From Clostridia bacterium (lineage in GTDB: Bacteria > Bacillota > Clostridia > Lachnospirales > Lachnospiraceae), in contig CAJTFE010000008.1 of the NCBI GenBank assembly GCA_910575725.1, forward strand, positions 1 through 64,000: DNA of 64,000 nucleotides. The letters are read 5' to 3'. Positions 43,622-54,035 of this stretch are shown piece after piece. Position 1 is the stretch's first letter; each line of letters opens with the position of its first letter. The position numbers and the translations under genes are program-made. The notes beneath the pieces were generated by a model. The model was not told where the DNA came from, did no database searches, and was given only the letters and a program-made list of their open reading frames with translations.

Positions 43622-43807
43622 ATTCCTATACAACAGAATTTTGCGGAAATCTCTAAAGCACTAAATACAATTTTGGATTCAGTGAGTCCAAAATTCAACA
43701 GAAGCTATCTGGTCATTGCAGACGAACAGGGATTGCAGATGCCGCAGCGTGAGCCCTTCCAGATTGACATCGCTTTTGCGGTGGAGGAGTTTGATTTCTT
43801 TAGCTAA
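43622..43807 (+). pseudogene. 3' fragment of an unrecognised gene
   Basis: Directly after the DUF2442 stop, 61 codons read ...EISKALNTILDSVSPKFN... through to EPFQIDIAFAVEEFDFFS before TAA. There is no start codon or ribosome-binding site. AATTTTGGA (43669-43677) and TCCAAAATT (43687-43695) form a 9-bp inverted repeat inside. I do not recognise the family. Confidence 0.4.
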
Positions 43808-43832
43808 GTACCGTAGGAGGATGGAAAGGTTT

Positions 43833-44267
43833 ATGGAATATATAGCTTTTCATGAAAGAAATGATAAAGAATCTAACTCACCATTTGCTCTAAGAGGTGT
43901 TACGAAAAACATAATATGTATTGTGAGAACTATCATGCCAGCATATTTTTCAATAACGTTTGAACTGAATAAAGGCCGAGATGCTATTGACTCCTTTTGT
44001 AAAACCCTGATCCATTCCGGGCTTGTGTTTAAAAGTGGTTATTGGGGATTTGAAAATGATTCTTTTGATGATATTATCACATGGAATCAAAACAGATTAG
44101 ATAAAAACTTTCAACTTGGATACACTGAGCACCATTCACATGATTATAAGCAAATGCTATTTGACTATTTTAATTTTTCCGAAGTCAGATTATTTGTTAT
44201 GAATAACAGAAAAGAACGTACATTTTCTTTTGAATTAATCGTTCCTGACCAAGAATCCCTGGTGTAA
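43833..44267 (+). CDS. Hypothetical protein
   Basis: ATG 43833 follows AGGAGG at a slightly long distance of 12 bp (ATG 43821 is too close to it) and gives 144 residues, beginning MEYIAFHERNDKESNS. It is AT-rich, acidic and aromatic-rich toward the C-terminus, with no membrane segment. No family is recognised. Its 3' end overlaps the minus-strand phosphatase remnant. Base composition is unlike the his and ribosomal blocks, suggesting acquisition. Confidence 0.5.
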   Translation: MEYIAFHERNDKESNSPFALRGVTKNIICIVRTIMPAYFSITFELNKGRDAIDSFCKTLIHSGLVFKSGYWGFENDSFDDIITWNQNRLDKNFQLGYTEHHSHDYKQMLFDYFNFSEVRLFVMNNRKERTFSFELIVPDQESLV

Positions 44268-44391
44268 CTTTTATTCTGGCATTTTTCTCTGTCCCTGCAG
44301 AGCGTGCCATATGTCCGTTCTGCCCGTCAAAGATTTTTTCAGCCGTTAAACTGCGCCTCTTATTTTGACTGCACAAAAAAAGTAGATTCAT
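44197..44391 (-). pseudogene. Truncated low-molecular-weight phosphatase-like gene
   Basis: The frame begins MNLLFLCSQNKRRSLTAEKIF, close to the P-loop (CxxNxxRS) of small predicted protein-tyrosine phosphatases of about 105 residues. Similarity stops after ~45 residues, and the rest runs into unrelated sequence overlapping the plus-strand gene. The catalytic-Asp region is lost. Confidence 0.6.
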
Positions 44392-44571
44392 TTGGCCTCC
44401 ATAGATTCCAATCCTATTTTATATCCGGCAAAAATTAAATGTCTTTTGCTGCTCAATTCAATCGATGACCCGGCATATCCGTATTCTAGGGCAAAATATT
44501 TTTTAACTAATCGAAAGATAATTTGGAACTAAGTATTTTTCTATGTATGGCAGGCGTTCTTTGTTATTCAT
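44388..44571 (-). pseudogene. Frameshifted remnant upstream of the phosphatase fragment
   Basis: On the minus strand MNNKERLPYIEKYLVPNYLSIS starts at 44571 after GGAAAG and meets a stop. A second frame continues as KYFALEYGYAGSSIELSSKR and ends LESMEAK, its TGA overlapping the phosphatase ATG. A single frameshift would restore one gene of about 60 residues translationally coupled to the phosphatase. No family is recognised. Confidence 0.45.
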
Positions 44572-44692
44572 TTCTTTCCTTCTCCTATACTATTCTATCG
44601 GCATTTTCATTTTCAAATTTAATCATCGTTTATTTCCCTATTTGCAAATATATCGAAAATAAGTAACCGTTACGCATGTTTTGTCCGCAGGA

Positions 44693-44721
44693 TTGACTTT
44701 TTTTAACAAAGCTTATATACT
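44693..44721 (+). promoter_or_regulatory. Promoter of the radical-SAM / ribosomal block
   Basis: TTGACT (44693-44698) and TATACT (44716-44721) are spaced by 17 bp. The expected start point, near 44728, is only a few bases before a terminator-like hairpin. Confidence 0.75.
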
Positions 44722-44733
44722 GAATAAAGTAAG

Positions 44734-44775
44734 AGGCTGCTGCAAAAGTTCACAGGCGTTTGCAGCAGCCTTTTT
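44734..44775 (+). terminator. Terminator-like hairpin in the leader (possible attenuator)
   Basis: AGGCTGCTGCAAA (44734-44746) pairs perfectly with TTTGCAGCAGCCT (44759-44771), followed by TTTTC. Placed directly after the promoter, it would produce an RNA of about 45-50 nt unless readthrough occurs. No gene or fragment is seen from 44572 to 44692. Confidence 0.75.
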
Positions 44776-44802
44776 CAAAGGAATGATGAAGGATGAAGAT
44801 AT

Positions 44803-46665
44803 ATGAAAAAACTGGCTCTTGACGATACCATATTATTGAAAATAGAAAAACCGGCCCGTTATCTGGGAAATGAGATCAATGCCGTGCAGAAGGACAAGTC
44901 CCGGATCGACGTGCGTTTCTGCATGTGCTTCCCGGATGTCTATGAGATCGGCATGTCCCATCTGGGAATCCAGATTCTCTACGATATGTTTAATCAGAGG
45001 GAGGATGTATGGTGCGAACGCGTCTACTCGCCCTGGGTAGATCTGGATCAGGTAATGCGTGAGAAGAAGATCCCCCTTTTTGCCCTGGAATCCCAGGATC
45101 CAGTGAAGAGCTTTGATTTTCTGGGGATTACCCTCCAGTATGAAATGTGCTATACCAATGTGCTGCAGATTCTGGATCTGAGCGGCATTCCCCTCTTTGC
45201 CAGGGAGCGGGGGGAGGAGGATCCCATTGTAATCGGAGGAGGCCCCTGTGCCTGCAATCCCGAGCCCCTGGCGGATTTCTTCGATCTTTTTTACATCGGC
45301 GAGGGCGAGACCTCTTATTATGCTTTGATTGATGTATACAAGGAGCATAAGAAGGCGGGAGGAAGCCGGAAAGAATTTCTCTTGAAGGCTTCACAGATTC
45401 CAGGCATCTATGTACCGTCGCTTTATACAGTGACATACCATTCTGACGGAACCATTGCTTCCATGGAGCCGGAAAGTCCCTTGACGCCTTCCAAGGTACA
45501 GCGGCAGGCCGTAACCGATCTGACCCATACCTTTTACCCGGAAAAACCTCTGGTTCCCTTCATTAAGGTAACCCAGGACCGGGTGGTGCTGGAGATTCAA
45601 AGAGGCTGCATCCGGGGCTGCCGTTTCTGTCAGGCCGGAATGCTCTACCGGCCCACAAGGGAACGGGATTTGGAAATGCTGAAGGAGTCCGCCAAGAAGA
45701 TGCTGAAAGCTACCGGCCACGAGGAGATCTCCTTAAGCTCCCTAAGCTCCAGCGACTATTCAAGGCTTCCGGAGCTGGTGACATTTTTGCTGGAGAGCTT
45801 CGGCGCAGAGGGGGTCAATATTTCCCTGCCTTCCCTGCGGATTGACGCCTTTTCCCTGGATGTGATGAGCAAGGTACAGGATATCCGCAAAAGCAGCCTT
45901 ACCTTTGCGCCGGAGGCAGGCTCTCAGCGGCTTCGGGACGTGATTAACAAAGGTCTTACGGAGGAAGTGATTCTGGAGGGCGCAGGCGCGGCCTTTGAAG
46001 GCGGCTGGAATAAGGTGAAGCTCTACTTTATGCTGGGACTTCCCACCGAGACGGAGGAAGATCAGAAGAGCATTGCATGGCTGGCCGAAAAGATTGCAAA
46101 GCGTTATTACGAGATCCCAAAGGATCAGAGGAACGGAAAGTGCCAGATTACCGTCAGCACCTCTTTCTTTGTACCAAAGCCCTTTACGCCCTTCCAGTGG
46201 GCCAGGATGTGCACACGGGAGGAATTTCTGGATAGGGCCCATAGGGTGAATATGGAGATTAAAGACCAGTTAAACCGGAAAAGCATCAAGTATAACTGGC
46301 ACGAGGCAGATGTGACGGTGCTGGAAGGAGTGTTTGCAAGGGGCGATCGAAGGCTTTCAAGCCTGCTTCTTAAGGCCTATGAGAAGGGCTGTCTCTTTGA
46401 TTCCTGGACGGAAAGCTTTCACAATGAGCGGTGGATGGAGGCTTTTACCGAGACCGGGACGGATCTTTCCTTCTACACCACAAGGGAGAGGAAGCCGGAG
46501 GAGGTCTTCCCCTGGGACTTTATTGACAGCGGTGTTACAAAGAAGTTCCTTTACCGGGAGTGGAAGAAGGCAAGGGAAGAGCAGGTTACGCCTAACTGCC
46601 GCATGCAGTGCCAGGGATGCGGCGCGGGACGGTATCAAAGCGGTGTCTGCCTAGAGCGCAGTTAA
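44803..46665 (+). CDS. TIGR03960-type B12-binding/radical SAM protein
   Basis: This 620-residue protein has an N-terminal cobalamin-binding-like region (RFCMCFPDVYEIGMSHLGIQILYDMFN) and a radical SAM core with EIQRGCIRGCRFCQAGM, the CX3CX2C cluster, followed by SLSSLSSSDYSRL and TFAPEAGSQRLRDVIN. The family is almost always followed by the DUF2344 gene, as here, and then RNase G and rplU. A role in RNA or ribosome modification has been suggested from context only. Confidence 0.92.
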   Translation: MKKLALDDTILLKIEKPARYLGNEINAVQKDKSRIDVRFCMCFPDVYEIGMSHLGIQILYDMFNQREDVWCERVYSPWVDLDQVMREKKIPLFALESQDPVKSFDFLGITLQYEMCYTNVLQILDLSGIPLFARERGEEDPIVIGGGPCACNPEPLADFFDLFYIGEGETSYYALIDVYKEHKKAGGSRKEFLLKASQIPGIYVPSLYTVTYHSDGTIASMEPESPLTPSKVQRQAVTDLTHTFYPEKPLVPFIKVTQDRVVLEIQRGCIRGCRFCQAGMLYRPTRERDLEMLKESAKKMLKATGHEEISLSSLSSSDYSRLPELVTFLLESFGAEGVNISLPSLRIDAFSLDVMSKVQDIRKSSLTFAPEAGSQRLRDVINKGLTEEVILEGAGAAFEGGWNKVKLYFMLGLPTETEEDQKSIAWLAEKIAKRYYEIPKDQRNGKCQITVSTSFFVPKPFTPFQWARMCTREEFLDRAHRVNMEIKDQLNRKSIKYNWHEADVTVLEGVFARGDRRLSSLLLKAYEKGCLFDSWTESFHNERWMEAFTETGTDLSFYTTRERKPEEVFPWDFIDSGVTKKFLYREWKKAREEQVTPNCRMQCQGCGAGRYQSGVCLERS

Positions 46666-46737
46666 AAATTCATTCCCGGCACTGCACCTAAGATACGATA
46701 AAGAAACGAATTATAAGAAAACGAGGATCTGAACGTT

Positions 46738-47457
46738 ATGAAAATCCGGATTAAATTCCGAAAATTCGGAGTTATGAAATTTATCGGCCATCTGGACGTG
46801 ATGCGCTATTTTCAGAAAGCTATCCGCAGGGCCGGAATCGATATCTGTTATTCCGAGGGCTTTAGCCCCCACATGATTATGTCCTTTGCATCGCCTCTTG
46901 GCGTAGGGCTTACCAGCAGCGGAGAATATCTGGATATTGAAGTGAGAGAGGCCTGCTCCTCAAAGGATGCCCTGCAGCGTCTGAATTCCGTGATGGCGGA
47001 AGGAATTGAGGTTGTCTCCTTCCGGAAAATCGCCGACGGGAAAGCCTCCAACGCCATGGCTCTTACGGCAGCTGCCGACTATGAGGTACGGTTCCGGGAA
47101 GGCTGCGCCCCGGCGGAGGGATGGCAGGAGGACTTTGACCGGTTCTGCAGCCTGGAATCAGTCCAAGTAATAAAAAAATCAAAAAAAGGGGAACGGGAAG
47201 TGGACATCCGCCCTCTGATCTACCGGATAGAACGGCGTGAGGACTGCATCTTTATGCAGACGGCAGCCGGAAGCGCCCGGAATCTGAAGCCGGAGCTGGT
47301 AATGGAAGCATTTGCTGCCTGGGCCGGCCTTTCGTTCCCGGAATTTGCGTTTCTGGTACACAGGCTGGAGCTCTATGGAAACACAGGGACAGAAGAGCAG
47401 CGCAAGCTGGTATCCCTGGAGTCTCTTGGGGAAGAGCTTCCCTTAGGCCAGGCTTGA
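46738..47457 (+). CDS. TIGR03936-type radical-SAM-associated protein (DUF2344)
   Basis: This 239-residue protein begins KIRIKFRKFGVMKFIGHLDVMRYFQKAIRRAGI and has YSEGFSPHMIMSFASPLGVGL, the hallmarks of DUF2344. It is the obligate neighbour of TIGR03960 proteins; in some species the two are fused. The biochemical role is unknown. It ends close to or overlapping the RNase G gene. Confidence 0.92.
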   Translation: MKIRIKFRKFGVMKFIGHLDVMRYFQKAIRRAGIDICYSEGFSPHMIMSFASPLGVGLTSSGEYLDIEVREACSSKDALQRLNSVMAEGIEVVSFRKIADGKASNAMALTAAADYEVRFREGCAPAEGWQEDFDRFCSLESVQVIKKSKKGEREVDIRPLIYRIERREDCIFMQTAAGSARNLKPELVMEAFAAWAGLSFPEFAFLVHRLELYGNTGTEEQRKLVSLESLGEELPLGQA

Positions 47458-47486
47458 ATTCTATTTTGATTTTTGGGAGCATGGAT

Positions 47487-48722
47487 ATGGAACAGAACGG
47501 AACATTTATCATTACGAGACAAAGGCAAGAGGAGCAGGAGCTGATTGTGTCAGCCTATTATGAGGATGGGAAGGCTGTGGAGCTGTCCTGCTTCTGTCCG
47601 GAAGAGACAGAGCTTCTTGGCAGCATTTACATCGGAAAAGTGAAGAATATTGTGAAAAATATTGAAGCCGCCTTTATCGAAATTGAAGGTGGGATCCTCT
47701 GTTATTATTCCCTTAGGGAACAGGAAGAGCCTCTTTACATCAAGGAGAAAACAGGGAGCAGGCTGTCCCCGGGAGACGAGCTTTTGGTGCAGGTAAACCG
47801 GGAAGCAGTAAAAACCAAGGCCCCGGCCGTTACCTGCAATCTGAATTTTCCGGGAAAATACCTGGTGCTGACTACGGGGGAAAAAAAGCTGGGGCTTTCG
47901 TCAAAGCTTTCCAAAGAGGAAAAGGAGCGGCTTCGGGTCATTGCAGAGCCTTTTCTGACCGGGGAATTCGGCGTCATAGTGCGGACCAATGCAGCCCAGG
48001 CGCCGGAAGAACTTCTTCGGGAAGAATTTGAGCGTTTAAGCAGTATTTGCCGCAAGGTTCTGACCGCCGGAAAGCATCAGAGCTGCTTTTCCAGAGTTTA
48101 CCGGGAGCCTCCGGCTTATGCCGCTGGGATCCGCAGTCTGAAAAAAGAATCGCTTTCCCGGATTATAACGGACGATCTTGAGATTTACGAGACCCTCTCC
48201 GAGTATCTTTTGACATATCAGCCGGAAGATCGGGGAAAGCTTCGTTTTTATACGGAGGAAAGCCCTGACTTAAACCGGCTCTACAAAGTTGCTTCTTCCT
48301 TAAAAGCAGCCTTACAGGAACGGGTGTGGCTGAAATCCGGGGCCTACCTTATCATTCAGCCAACGGAAGCCCTGACGGTCATTGACGTGAATACGGGAAA
48401 GTACGACGGCCGTGGAAAGTCCCGGGAAACCTTCCTGCGCATCAATCTGGAGGCAGCCAGAGAGACTGCCCGCCAGCTTCGTCTTCGGAATCTGTCCGGG
48501 ATCATTGTGGTGGACTTCATTGATATGGAGGAGGAGGCAGACAAGAAGGCGCTGATGGAGCTTTTGGAGCAGGAGCTTTTAAAGGATCCGGTAAAAACCG
48601 TCCTGGTTGACATGACGCCCTTAGGCCTTGTGGAGATCACCCGGAAAAAGGTGCGGAAAACTTTGAAAGAACAGGCAAAAGCCGGAAAAATAATGCTTGA
48701 CAATTTCAAGCCCACATGCTAA
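47487..48722 (+). CDS. rng: Ribonuclease G (Rne/Rng family)
   Basis: From ATG 47487 the protein has 411 residues. An S1-like N-terminal domain (GSIYIGKVKNIVKNIEAAFIEI) precedes the catalytic DNase I-like region with LTVIDVNTGKYDGRGK and GIIVVDFIDME, whose Asp residues bind Mg2+. It lacks the long C-terminal scaffold of RNase E. TTG 47454 and ATG 47481 are alternative starts; GGGAG fits 47487 best. RNase G cleaves AU-rich single-stranded RNA in mRNA decay and rRNA maturation. Confidence 0.92.
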   Translation: MEQNGTFIITRQRQEEQELIVSAYYEDGKAVELSCFCPEETELLGSIYIGKVKNIVKNIEAAFIEIEGGILCYYSLREQEEPLYIKEKTGSRLSPGDELLVQVNREAVKTKAPAVTCNLNFPGKYLVLTTGEKKLGLSSKLSKEEKERLRVIAEPFLTGEFGVIVRTNAAQAPEELLREEFERLSSICRKVLTAGKHQSCFSRVYREPPAYAAGIRSLKKESLSRIITDDLEIYETLSEYLLTYQPEDRGKLRFYTEESPDLNRLYKVASSLKAALQERVWLKSGAYLIIQPTEALTVIDVNTGKYDGRGKSRETFLRINLEAARETARQLRLRNLSGIIVVDFIDMEEEADKKALMELLEQELLKDPVKTVLVDMTPLGLVEITRKKVRKTLKEQAKAGKIMLDNFKPTC

Positions 48723-48820
48723 TCTGTTAAGGATGCCGCACAGTGGGGTAAAAGTATGTGCTTTTTTAAAGAAAATGCATGTCACCGAAGCTGGCGAGTA
48801 ATGATAATAGGAGGTGCCAT

Positions 48821-49183
48821 ATGTACGCAATTATTGCAACAGGTGGTAAACAGTACAAAGTATCCGAGGGCGATGTTATCAGAGTGGAAAAGCTCGGCGC
48901 GGAGGCTGGTTCAAAGTATAAGTTTGATCAGGTTCTCGCAGTGGGCGGAGACACCTTGACAGTTGGAACCCCCACCGTGGCTGGAGCAACTGTTACCGCA
49001 TCTGTAGTCGGTGACGGAAAAGGCAAGAAAGTCATCGTTTACAAGTACAAGAGAAAAAGCGGATATCACAAGAAGAACGGCCACAGACAGCAGTACACAG
49101 AAGTTAAGATCGAGAAGATCTCTGTGAGAAAGCCGCGGGCAAAGAAGGCTGTTGAAGAAGCTGAGACAGAAGCAGCGGTATAA
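48821..49183 (+). CDS. rplU: 50S ribosomal protein L21
   Basis: The 120-residue protein begins [25 protein letters not shown] and has [25 protein letters not shown], the conserved L21 core. It has an acidic C-terminal extension. ATG 48821 follows ATAGGAGGTGCCAT. The 98-bp leader since rng shows no clear structured motif by eye. Confidence 0.97.
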   Translation: MYAIIATGGKQYKVSEGDVIRVEKLGAEAGSKYKFDQVLAVGGDTLTVGTPTVAGATVTASVVGDGKGKKVIVYKYKRKSGYHKKNGHRQQYTEVKIEKISVRKPRAKKAVEEAETEAAV

Positions 49184-49189
49184 GTCGTT

Positions 49190-49510
49190 ATGATTACAGT
49201 TACCATATATAAGAATTCCGGTCAGTATCAGCGATTTTCCGTAGAGGGACATGCAGGCTACGCCCAGGAGGGCTTTGATATCATCTGTGCCGCAGCCAGC
49301 GCTCTGACGGTGAACACGGTAAATTCCATTGAGCGGTTTACCGGAGACAGACTTGTGGCGGAGGAGAAAAACGGATTTCTCACCTGCCAGTTTGAAGCTC
49401 CCCTGTCTTCACAGGCGGCGCTTCTGATGGATTCCATGGTTCTAGGCTTAACAGACGTACAGAATAACTATGGAAAGCAATATATCAGATTGATCTTCAA
49501 GGAGGTGTAA
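49190..49510 (+). CDS. prp: Ribosomal-processing cysteine protease Prp
   Basis: This 106-residue protein carries the Prp catalytic pair: His21 in [12 protein letters not shown] and Cys33 in IICAAAS. Prp removes the short N-terminal extension of ribosomal protein L27 in Firmicutes. It lies between rplU and rpmA, and its substrate gene starts 4 bp after its stop. Confidence 0.95.
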   Translation: MITVTIYKNSGQYQRFSVEGHAGYAQEGFDIICAAASALTVNTVNSIERFTGDRLVAEEKNGFLTCQFEAPLSSQAALLMDSMVLGLTDVQNNYGKQYIRLIFKEV

Positions 49511-49514
49511 GACC

Positions 49515-49802
49515 ATGTTACAGATGAACCTTCAGTTGTTTGCACATAAAAAAGGTGTAGGTTCTACCAAGAACGGCAGAGATTCCGAGTCAAAGCGTCT
49601 TGGCGCAAAGAGAGCAGACGGACAGTTTGTAAAGGCCGGCAACATTCTTTACCGGCAGCGCGGAACCAAGATTCATCCGGGAGTGAATGTAGGCCGCGGA
49701 GGAGACGATACCCTGTTTGCACTGACAGACGGGATTGTCCGGTTTGAAAGAAAAGGAAGAGATAAGAAACAGGTTTCTATCGTTCCGGTAGCAGCAGAAT
49801 AG
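49515..49802 (+). CDS. rpmA: 50S ribosomal protein L27 with Prp-cleaved extension
   Basis: The 95-residue protein begins MLQMNLQLF followed by [21 protein letters not shown]. In Firmicutes Prp cuts after the Phe to expose AHKKG, the mature L27 N-terminus that reaches the peptidyl-transferase centre. The presence of prp next door agrees with this. A terminator follows. Confidence 0.97.
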   Translation: MLQMNLQLFAHKKGVGSTKNGRDSESKRLGAKRADGQFVKAGNILYRQRGTKIHPGVNVGRGGDDTLFALTDGIVRFERKGRDKKQVSIVPVAAE

Positions 49803-49844
49803 TTACTGTTCACTTCGTGCCCAGTAACGCAGAATAAGTCGGAT

Positions 49845-51190
<1,346 letters not shown>

Positions 51191-51229
51191 CCAAGGAAAT
51201 CACATCCAGCACAAAAGGAGATTCTACAG

Positions 51230-51523
51230 ATGACAAGCAAACAAAGGGCCTATCTAAAAAGCCTGGCCATGACCATGGATCCCATTTTCCAGATCGGAAA
51301 ATCCTCCGTAACGCCAGAGCTGACAGCAGCCATCCTAGAGGCGCTGACCGCCAGAGAGCTGATCAAAGTAAGCGTCCTGCAAAACTGCGCCGACGATCCC
51401 AGAACAATCGCAGATACAATTGCAGAGCGTACCCATTCCCAGGTAGTACAGGTAATCGGAAAAAAAATCGTACTCTACAAAGAGGGCAAGGATGACAAAA
51501 AACGGATTGAACTGCCCCGGTAA
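51230..51523 (+). CDS. yhbY: YhbY-type CRM-domain RNA-binding protein
   Basis: This 97-residue protein is a single CRM domain: TSKQRAYLKSLAMTMDPIFQIGKSSVTPEL, ALTARELIKVSVLQNC, and IAERTHSQVVQVIGKKIVLYK. CRM proteins bind pre-50S particles. It overlaps nadD by 32 bp. Confidence 0.95.
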   Translation: MTSKQRAYLKSLAMTMDPIFQIGKSSVTPELTAAILEALTARELIKVSVLQNCADDPRTIADTIAERTHSQVVQVIGKKIVLYKEGKDDKKRIELPR

Positions 51524-52151
51524 AGGGGAAAAGCGAAAAAAAGTAGGAATCCTGGGAGGAACCTTTGATCCCATTCACACAGGCCATCTGATCCTGGCAG
51601 AGACAGCCTTCGAGTCCTTCCGGCTTGATTATGTTCTGATTATGCCAAACGGCAATCCTCCCCACAAGCCCGGCCAGGTTCATGCATCCATGGCACAGCG
51701 CACCCGCATGGCAGAGCTGGCCTCCGGTGACAACGAGCATTTGAAAGTGTCAGATTTTGAAAAAACACCCCAGGATTATCATTATACCTATGAGACACTG
51801 GAGTTCCTGGTGCAGGAGCATCCGGATACGGATTACTATTTTATATTGGGAGCCGACTCCCTGGTTCACTTCCACACCTGGATGGAGCCAGGCCGGATCT
51901 GCAAGTGCTGCCGGATACTGGCGGCTGCAAGAGACCGCATGGAGATTCAGGAGCTTCGGGGCCATATAGAACGTTTAAAAGAAGAGTTCGGCGCCGTGAT
52001 CGAGCCCCTGGAGACACCGAACATTGACATTTCCTCCAATATGCTCCGGGAACGGGTGCAGAAAGGCAAAAGCATCCGCTACTACGTGCCGGAAGCCGTG
52101 GAAGCCTATATCCGGGAACAAAATTTATATTGCGAAAACCACAGGAAATGA
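51492..52151 (+). CDS. nadD: Nicotinate-nucleotide adenylyltransferase
   Basis: The 219-residue enzyme has VGILGGTFDPIHTGHLILAE (nucleotidyltransferase GxFDPxHxGH) and ISSNMLRERVQKGKSIRYYVPEAVEAYI near the C-terminus, the ISSTxIR-type motif here with Asn and Leu. It adenylates nicotinate mononucleotide in NAD synthesis. The only start is ATG 51492 inside yhbY, adding ~16 residues before the core; translational coupling is likely. Confidence 0.93.
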   Translation: MTKNGLNCPGKGEKRKKVGILGGTFDPIHTGHLILAETAFESFRLDYVLIMPNGNPPHKPGQVHASMAQRTRMAELASGDNEHLKVSDFEKTPQDYHYTYETLEFLVQEHPDTDYYFILGADSLVHFHTWMEPGRICKCCRILAAARDRMEIQELRGHIERLKEEFGAVIEPLETPNIDISSNMLRERVQKGKSIRYYVPEAVEAYIREQNLYCENHRK

Positions 52152-52160
52152 GGCATTCGT

Positions 52161-52745
52161 ATGAAAAATTATGATATGAAAGCTTATCAGAAAAAATTGA
52201 AGCATGAGATGGATGAAGGGCGTTATCAGCATACCCTGGGCGTGATGTATACCTGTGCAGCCCTTGCCATGCGCTATGAATACGATATCCAGAAAGCCCA
52301 GCTTGCCGGGCTGCTTCACGACTGCGCCAAATGCATTCCCAACGGAAAGAAGCTGAAGCTCTGTGAGAAGCACAATATCCAGATGACAGAGACCGAGCGC
52401 AGAAATCCGTTTCTGCTTCACGCAAAGCTTGGGGCGTTTCTGGCCATGGAGCAGTATGGGATAACGGATAAGGAGATTATCAGCGCCATTTTAAATCATA
52501 CCACAGGAAAGCCCAACATGTCACTTTTAGATAAGATTGTCTATGTAGCTGATTATATAGAGCCAAAGCGAAACAAAGCAGAGAATCTGCCGGAAGTGCG
52601 CAAGCTGGCCTTTGTAGATCTTGATAAGGCCCTGTACCGGATTCTCTCAGATACCTTGGGCTATCTGGACAAGGGATCCGGAGAGATTGACGAGATGACC
52701 GTGAAAGCCTATGAATACTACCGCTCGGCGCAAGAGGCGTTATGA
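52161..52745 (+). CDS. yqeK: YqeK-type HD-domain hydrolase
   Basis: The 194-residue protein has the HD metal motif LLHDCAKCIPNGKK, with flanking His residues (RYQHTLGV, HAKLGAFLA, ILNHTTGKP). YqeK proteins are reported to hydrolyse diadenosine tetraphosphate symmetrically. It follows nadD by 9 bp and precedes rsfS, the usual Firmicutes order. Confidence 0.93.
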   Translation: MKNYDMKAYQKKLKHEMDEGRYQHTLGVMYTCAALAMRYEYDIQKAQLAGLLHDCAKCIPNGKKLKLCEKHNIQMTETERRNPFLLHAKLGAFLAMEQYGITDKEIISAILNHTTGKPNMSLLDKIVYVADYIEPKRNKAENLPEVRKLAFVDLDKALYRILSDTLGYLDKGSGEIDEMTVKAYEYYRSAQEAL

Positions 52746-52793
52746 TACGAGCGGAAGCGCTGCGGTACTGGAATAAGAAAGCGAGGAACTTTT

Positions 52794-53156
52794 ATGACAC
52801 TGAAGCATTCAAAGGAAATGGCAAAGAGAGCCTGTCAGGCCTTAGAGGATAAGAAGGCAAAGGATGTACGCATTCTGGATATCTCCGAAGTCAGCGTGCT
52901 TGCGGACTATTTTCTCATTGCAAGCGGCTCCAACCGGAACCAGGTTCAGGCAATGGTGGACAATGTGGAGGAGGAGCTTCACAAGGCCGGCTTTGATCCC
53001 AGGCAGATAGAGGGTTACCATACAGCCAATTGGGTTCTTCTGGACTACGGCGATATCATCATCCATGTCTTTGACGAGGAAAACCGCCTTTTCTACGATC
53101 TGGAACGTATCTGGAGGGACGGCGCTCTGATAAAAGCGGAAGACTTGGATGCATAA
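52794..53156 (+). CDS. rsfS: Ribosomal silencing factor RsfS
   Basis: This 120-residue protein shows KAKDVRILDISEVSVLADYFLIASGSN, QVQAMVDNVEEEL, and ANWVLLDYGDIIIHVFDEENRLFYDLERIW, the RsfS/Iojap fold. It binds L14 on the 50S subunit and blocks subunit joining in poor nutrition. It is the last gene of the ribosomal block; repeat D follows 34 bp later. Confidence 0.96.
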   Translation: MTLKHSKEMAKRACQALEDKKAKDVRILDISEVSVLADYFLIASGSNRNQVQAMVDNVEEELHKAGFDPRQIEGYHTANWVLLDYGDIIIHVFDEENRLFYDLERIWRDGALIKAEDLDA

Positions 53157-53190
53157 AGCCTTGGCACGGCAGTTACTACAGCATTTAACA

Positions 53191-53278
53191 GTCCAGCTAA
53201 GAAATGTCAAGTGTTTTTGAAAAATAATTTCTGCAGCTTTACCCTTTAGTGCCGTCGCACAGCGACTTTTATAGGAGG
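53191..53278 (+). repeat. Structured dispersed repeat, copy D (internally deleted)
   Basis: This 88-bp copy keeps the first ~45 bases (GTCCAGCTAAGAAATGTC... to TTTCTGC) and the last ~45 (AGCTTTACCC... to AGGAGG) and lacks the middle, including the 3' half of P1 and all of P3. The junction lies at a GC shared by both sides. P4 (GTCGC-ACA-GCGAC) and the terminal AGGAGG, which serves the DUF554 gene, are intact. Confidence 0.85.
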
Positions 53279-53287
53279 AAGTTACCA

Positions 53288-53974
53288 ATGATATTGACAG
53301 GAGCAGTCGTGAATGCACTTGCCGTATTCGCAGGAAGCGCAGTGGGCCTTCTGCTGAAAAAAGGCTTTCCGGAACGGATGGGGGATTCCATTATGAAAGG
53401 CCTTTCCCTCTGTGTCATTTACATCGGCATCAGCGGAGCCTTTGAGGGAGAAAATGTGCTGATAGCCATTGTGTCCATGGCAGGCGGAACAGTGATTGGA
53501 GAGCTCCTTAACTTAAACGAGCGCATGGAGCAGCTGGGAGAGTGGATTCAGAATAAATTTCAGTCCAAAGACAGCAAGGTATCTGTAGCAGAGGGCTTTG
53601 TCACCAGCAGCCTCTTGTTCTGCACAGGCGCTATGACCATCGTAGGCGCCCTTCAGAGCGGCTTGTCCCTGGATCACAGTACCCTCTTTGCAAAATCCCT
53701 GATTGACGGGATAGCAGCCGTGGTTCTGGCCTCAAGCCTGGGCTTCGGCGTTCTCTTTGCCGGCATTTTCTGTCTCGTGTATGAGGGAGGGCTGGCGCTG
53801 TGCGCCCAGTTTATCGGGCCCTTTTTGACAGACTCTGTGATCCATGAAATGACCTGCGTGGGTTCCCTGCTGATCATGGGAGTGGCCATCAACATGCTCT
53901 TTAAAAATAAAATCTGCGTTATGAATTCCATACCGGCTGTTTTTCTGCCGATTCTTCTGTGCAGATTTATGTAA
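53288..53974 (+). CDS. DUF554 membrane protein
   Basis: From ATG 53288 the 228-residue protein has about six membrane helices. It begins MILTGAVVNALAVFAGSAVGLLLKKGFPERM and has SLLFCTGAMTIVGALQSGL and LIDGIAAVVLASSLGFGVLF, as in DUF554 proteins. The family is widespread and uncharacterised; transport is a guess. Its ribosome-binding site is the end of repeat D. Confidence 0.9.
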   Translation: MILTGAVVNALAVFAGSAVGLLLKKGFPERMGDSIMKGLSLCVIYIGISGAFEGENVLIAIVSMAGGTVIGELLNLNERMEQLGEWIQNKFQSKDSKVSVAEGFVTSSLLFCTGAMTIVGALQSGLSLDHSTLFAKSLIDGIAAVVLASSLGFGVLFAGIFCLVYEGGLALCAQFIGPFLTDSVIHEMTCVGSLLIMGVAINMLFKNKICVMNSIPAVFLPILLCRFM

Positions 53975-54035
53975 TGCAGTCTTCAAAATCATAAGACAAA
54001 TTGTGTCGGATGCTATATGGAATAAGGGGGTACAA

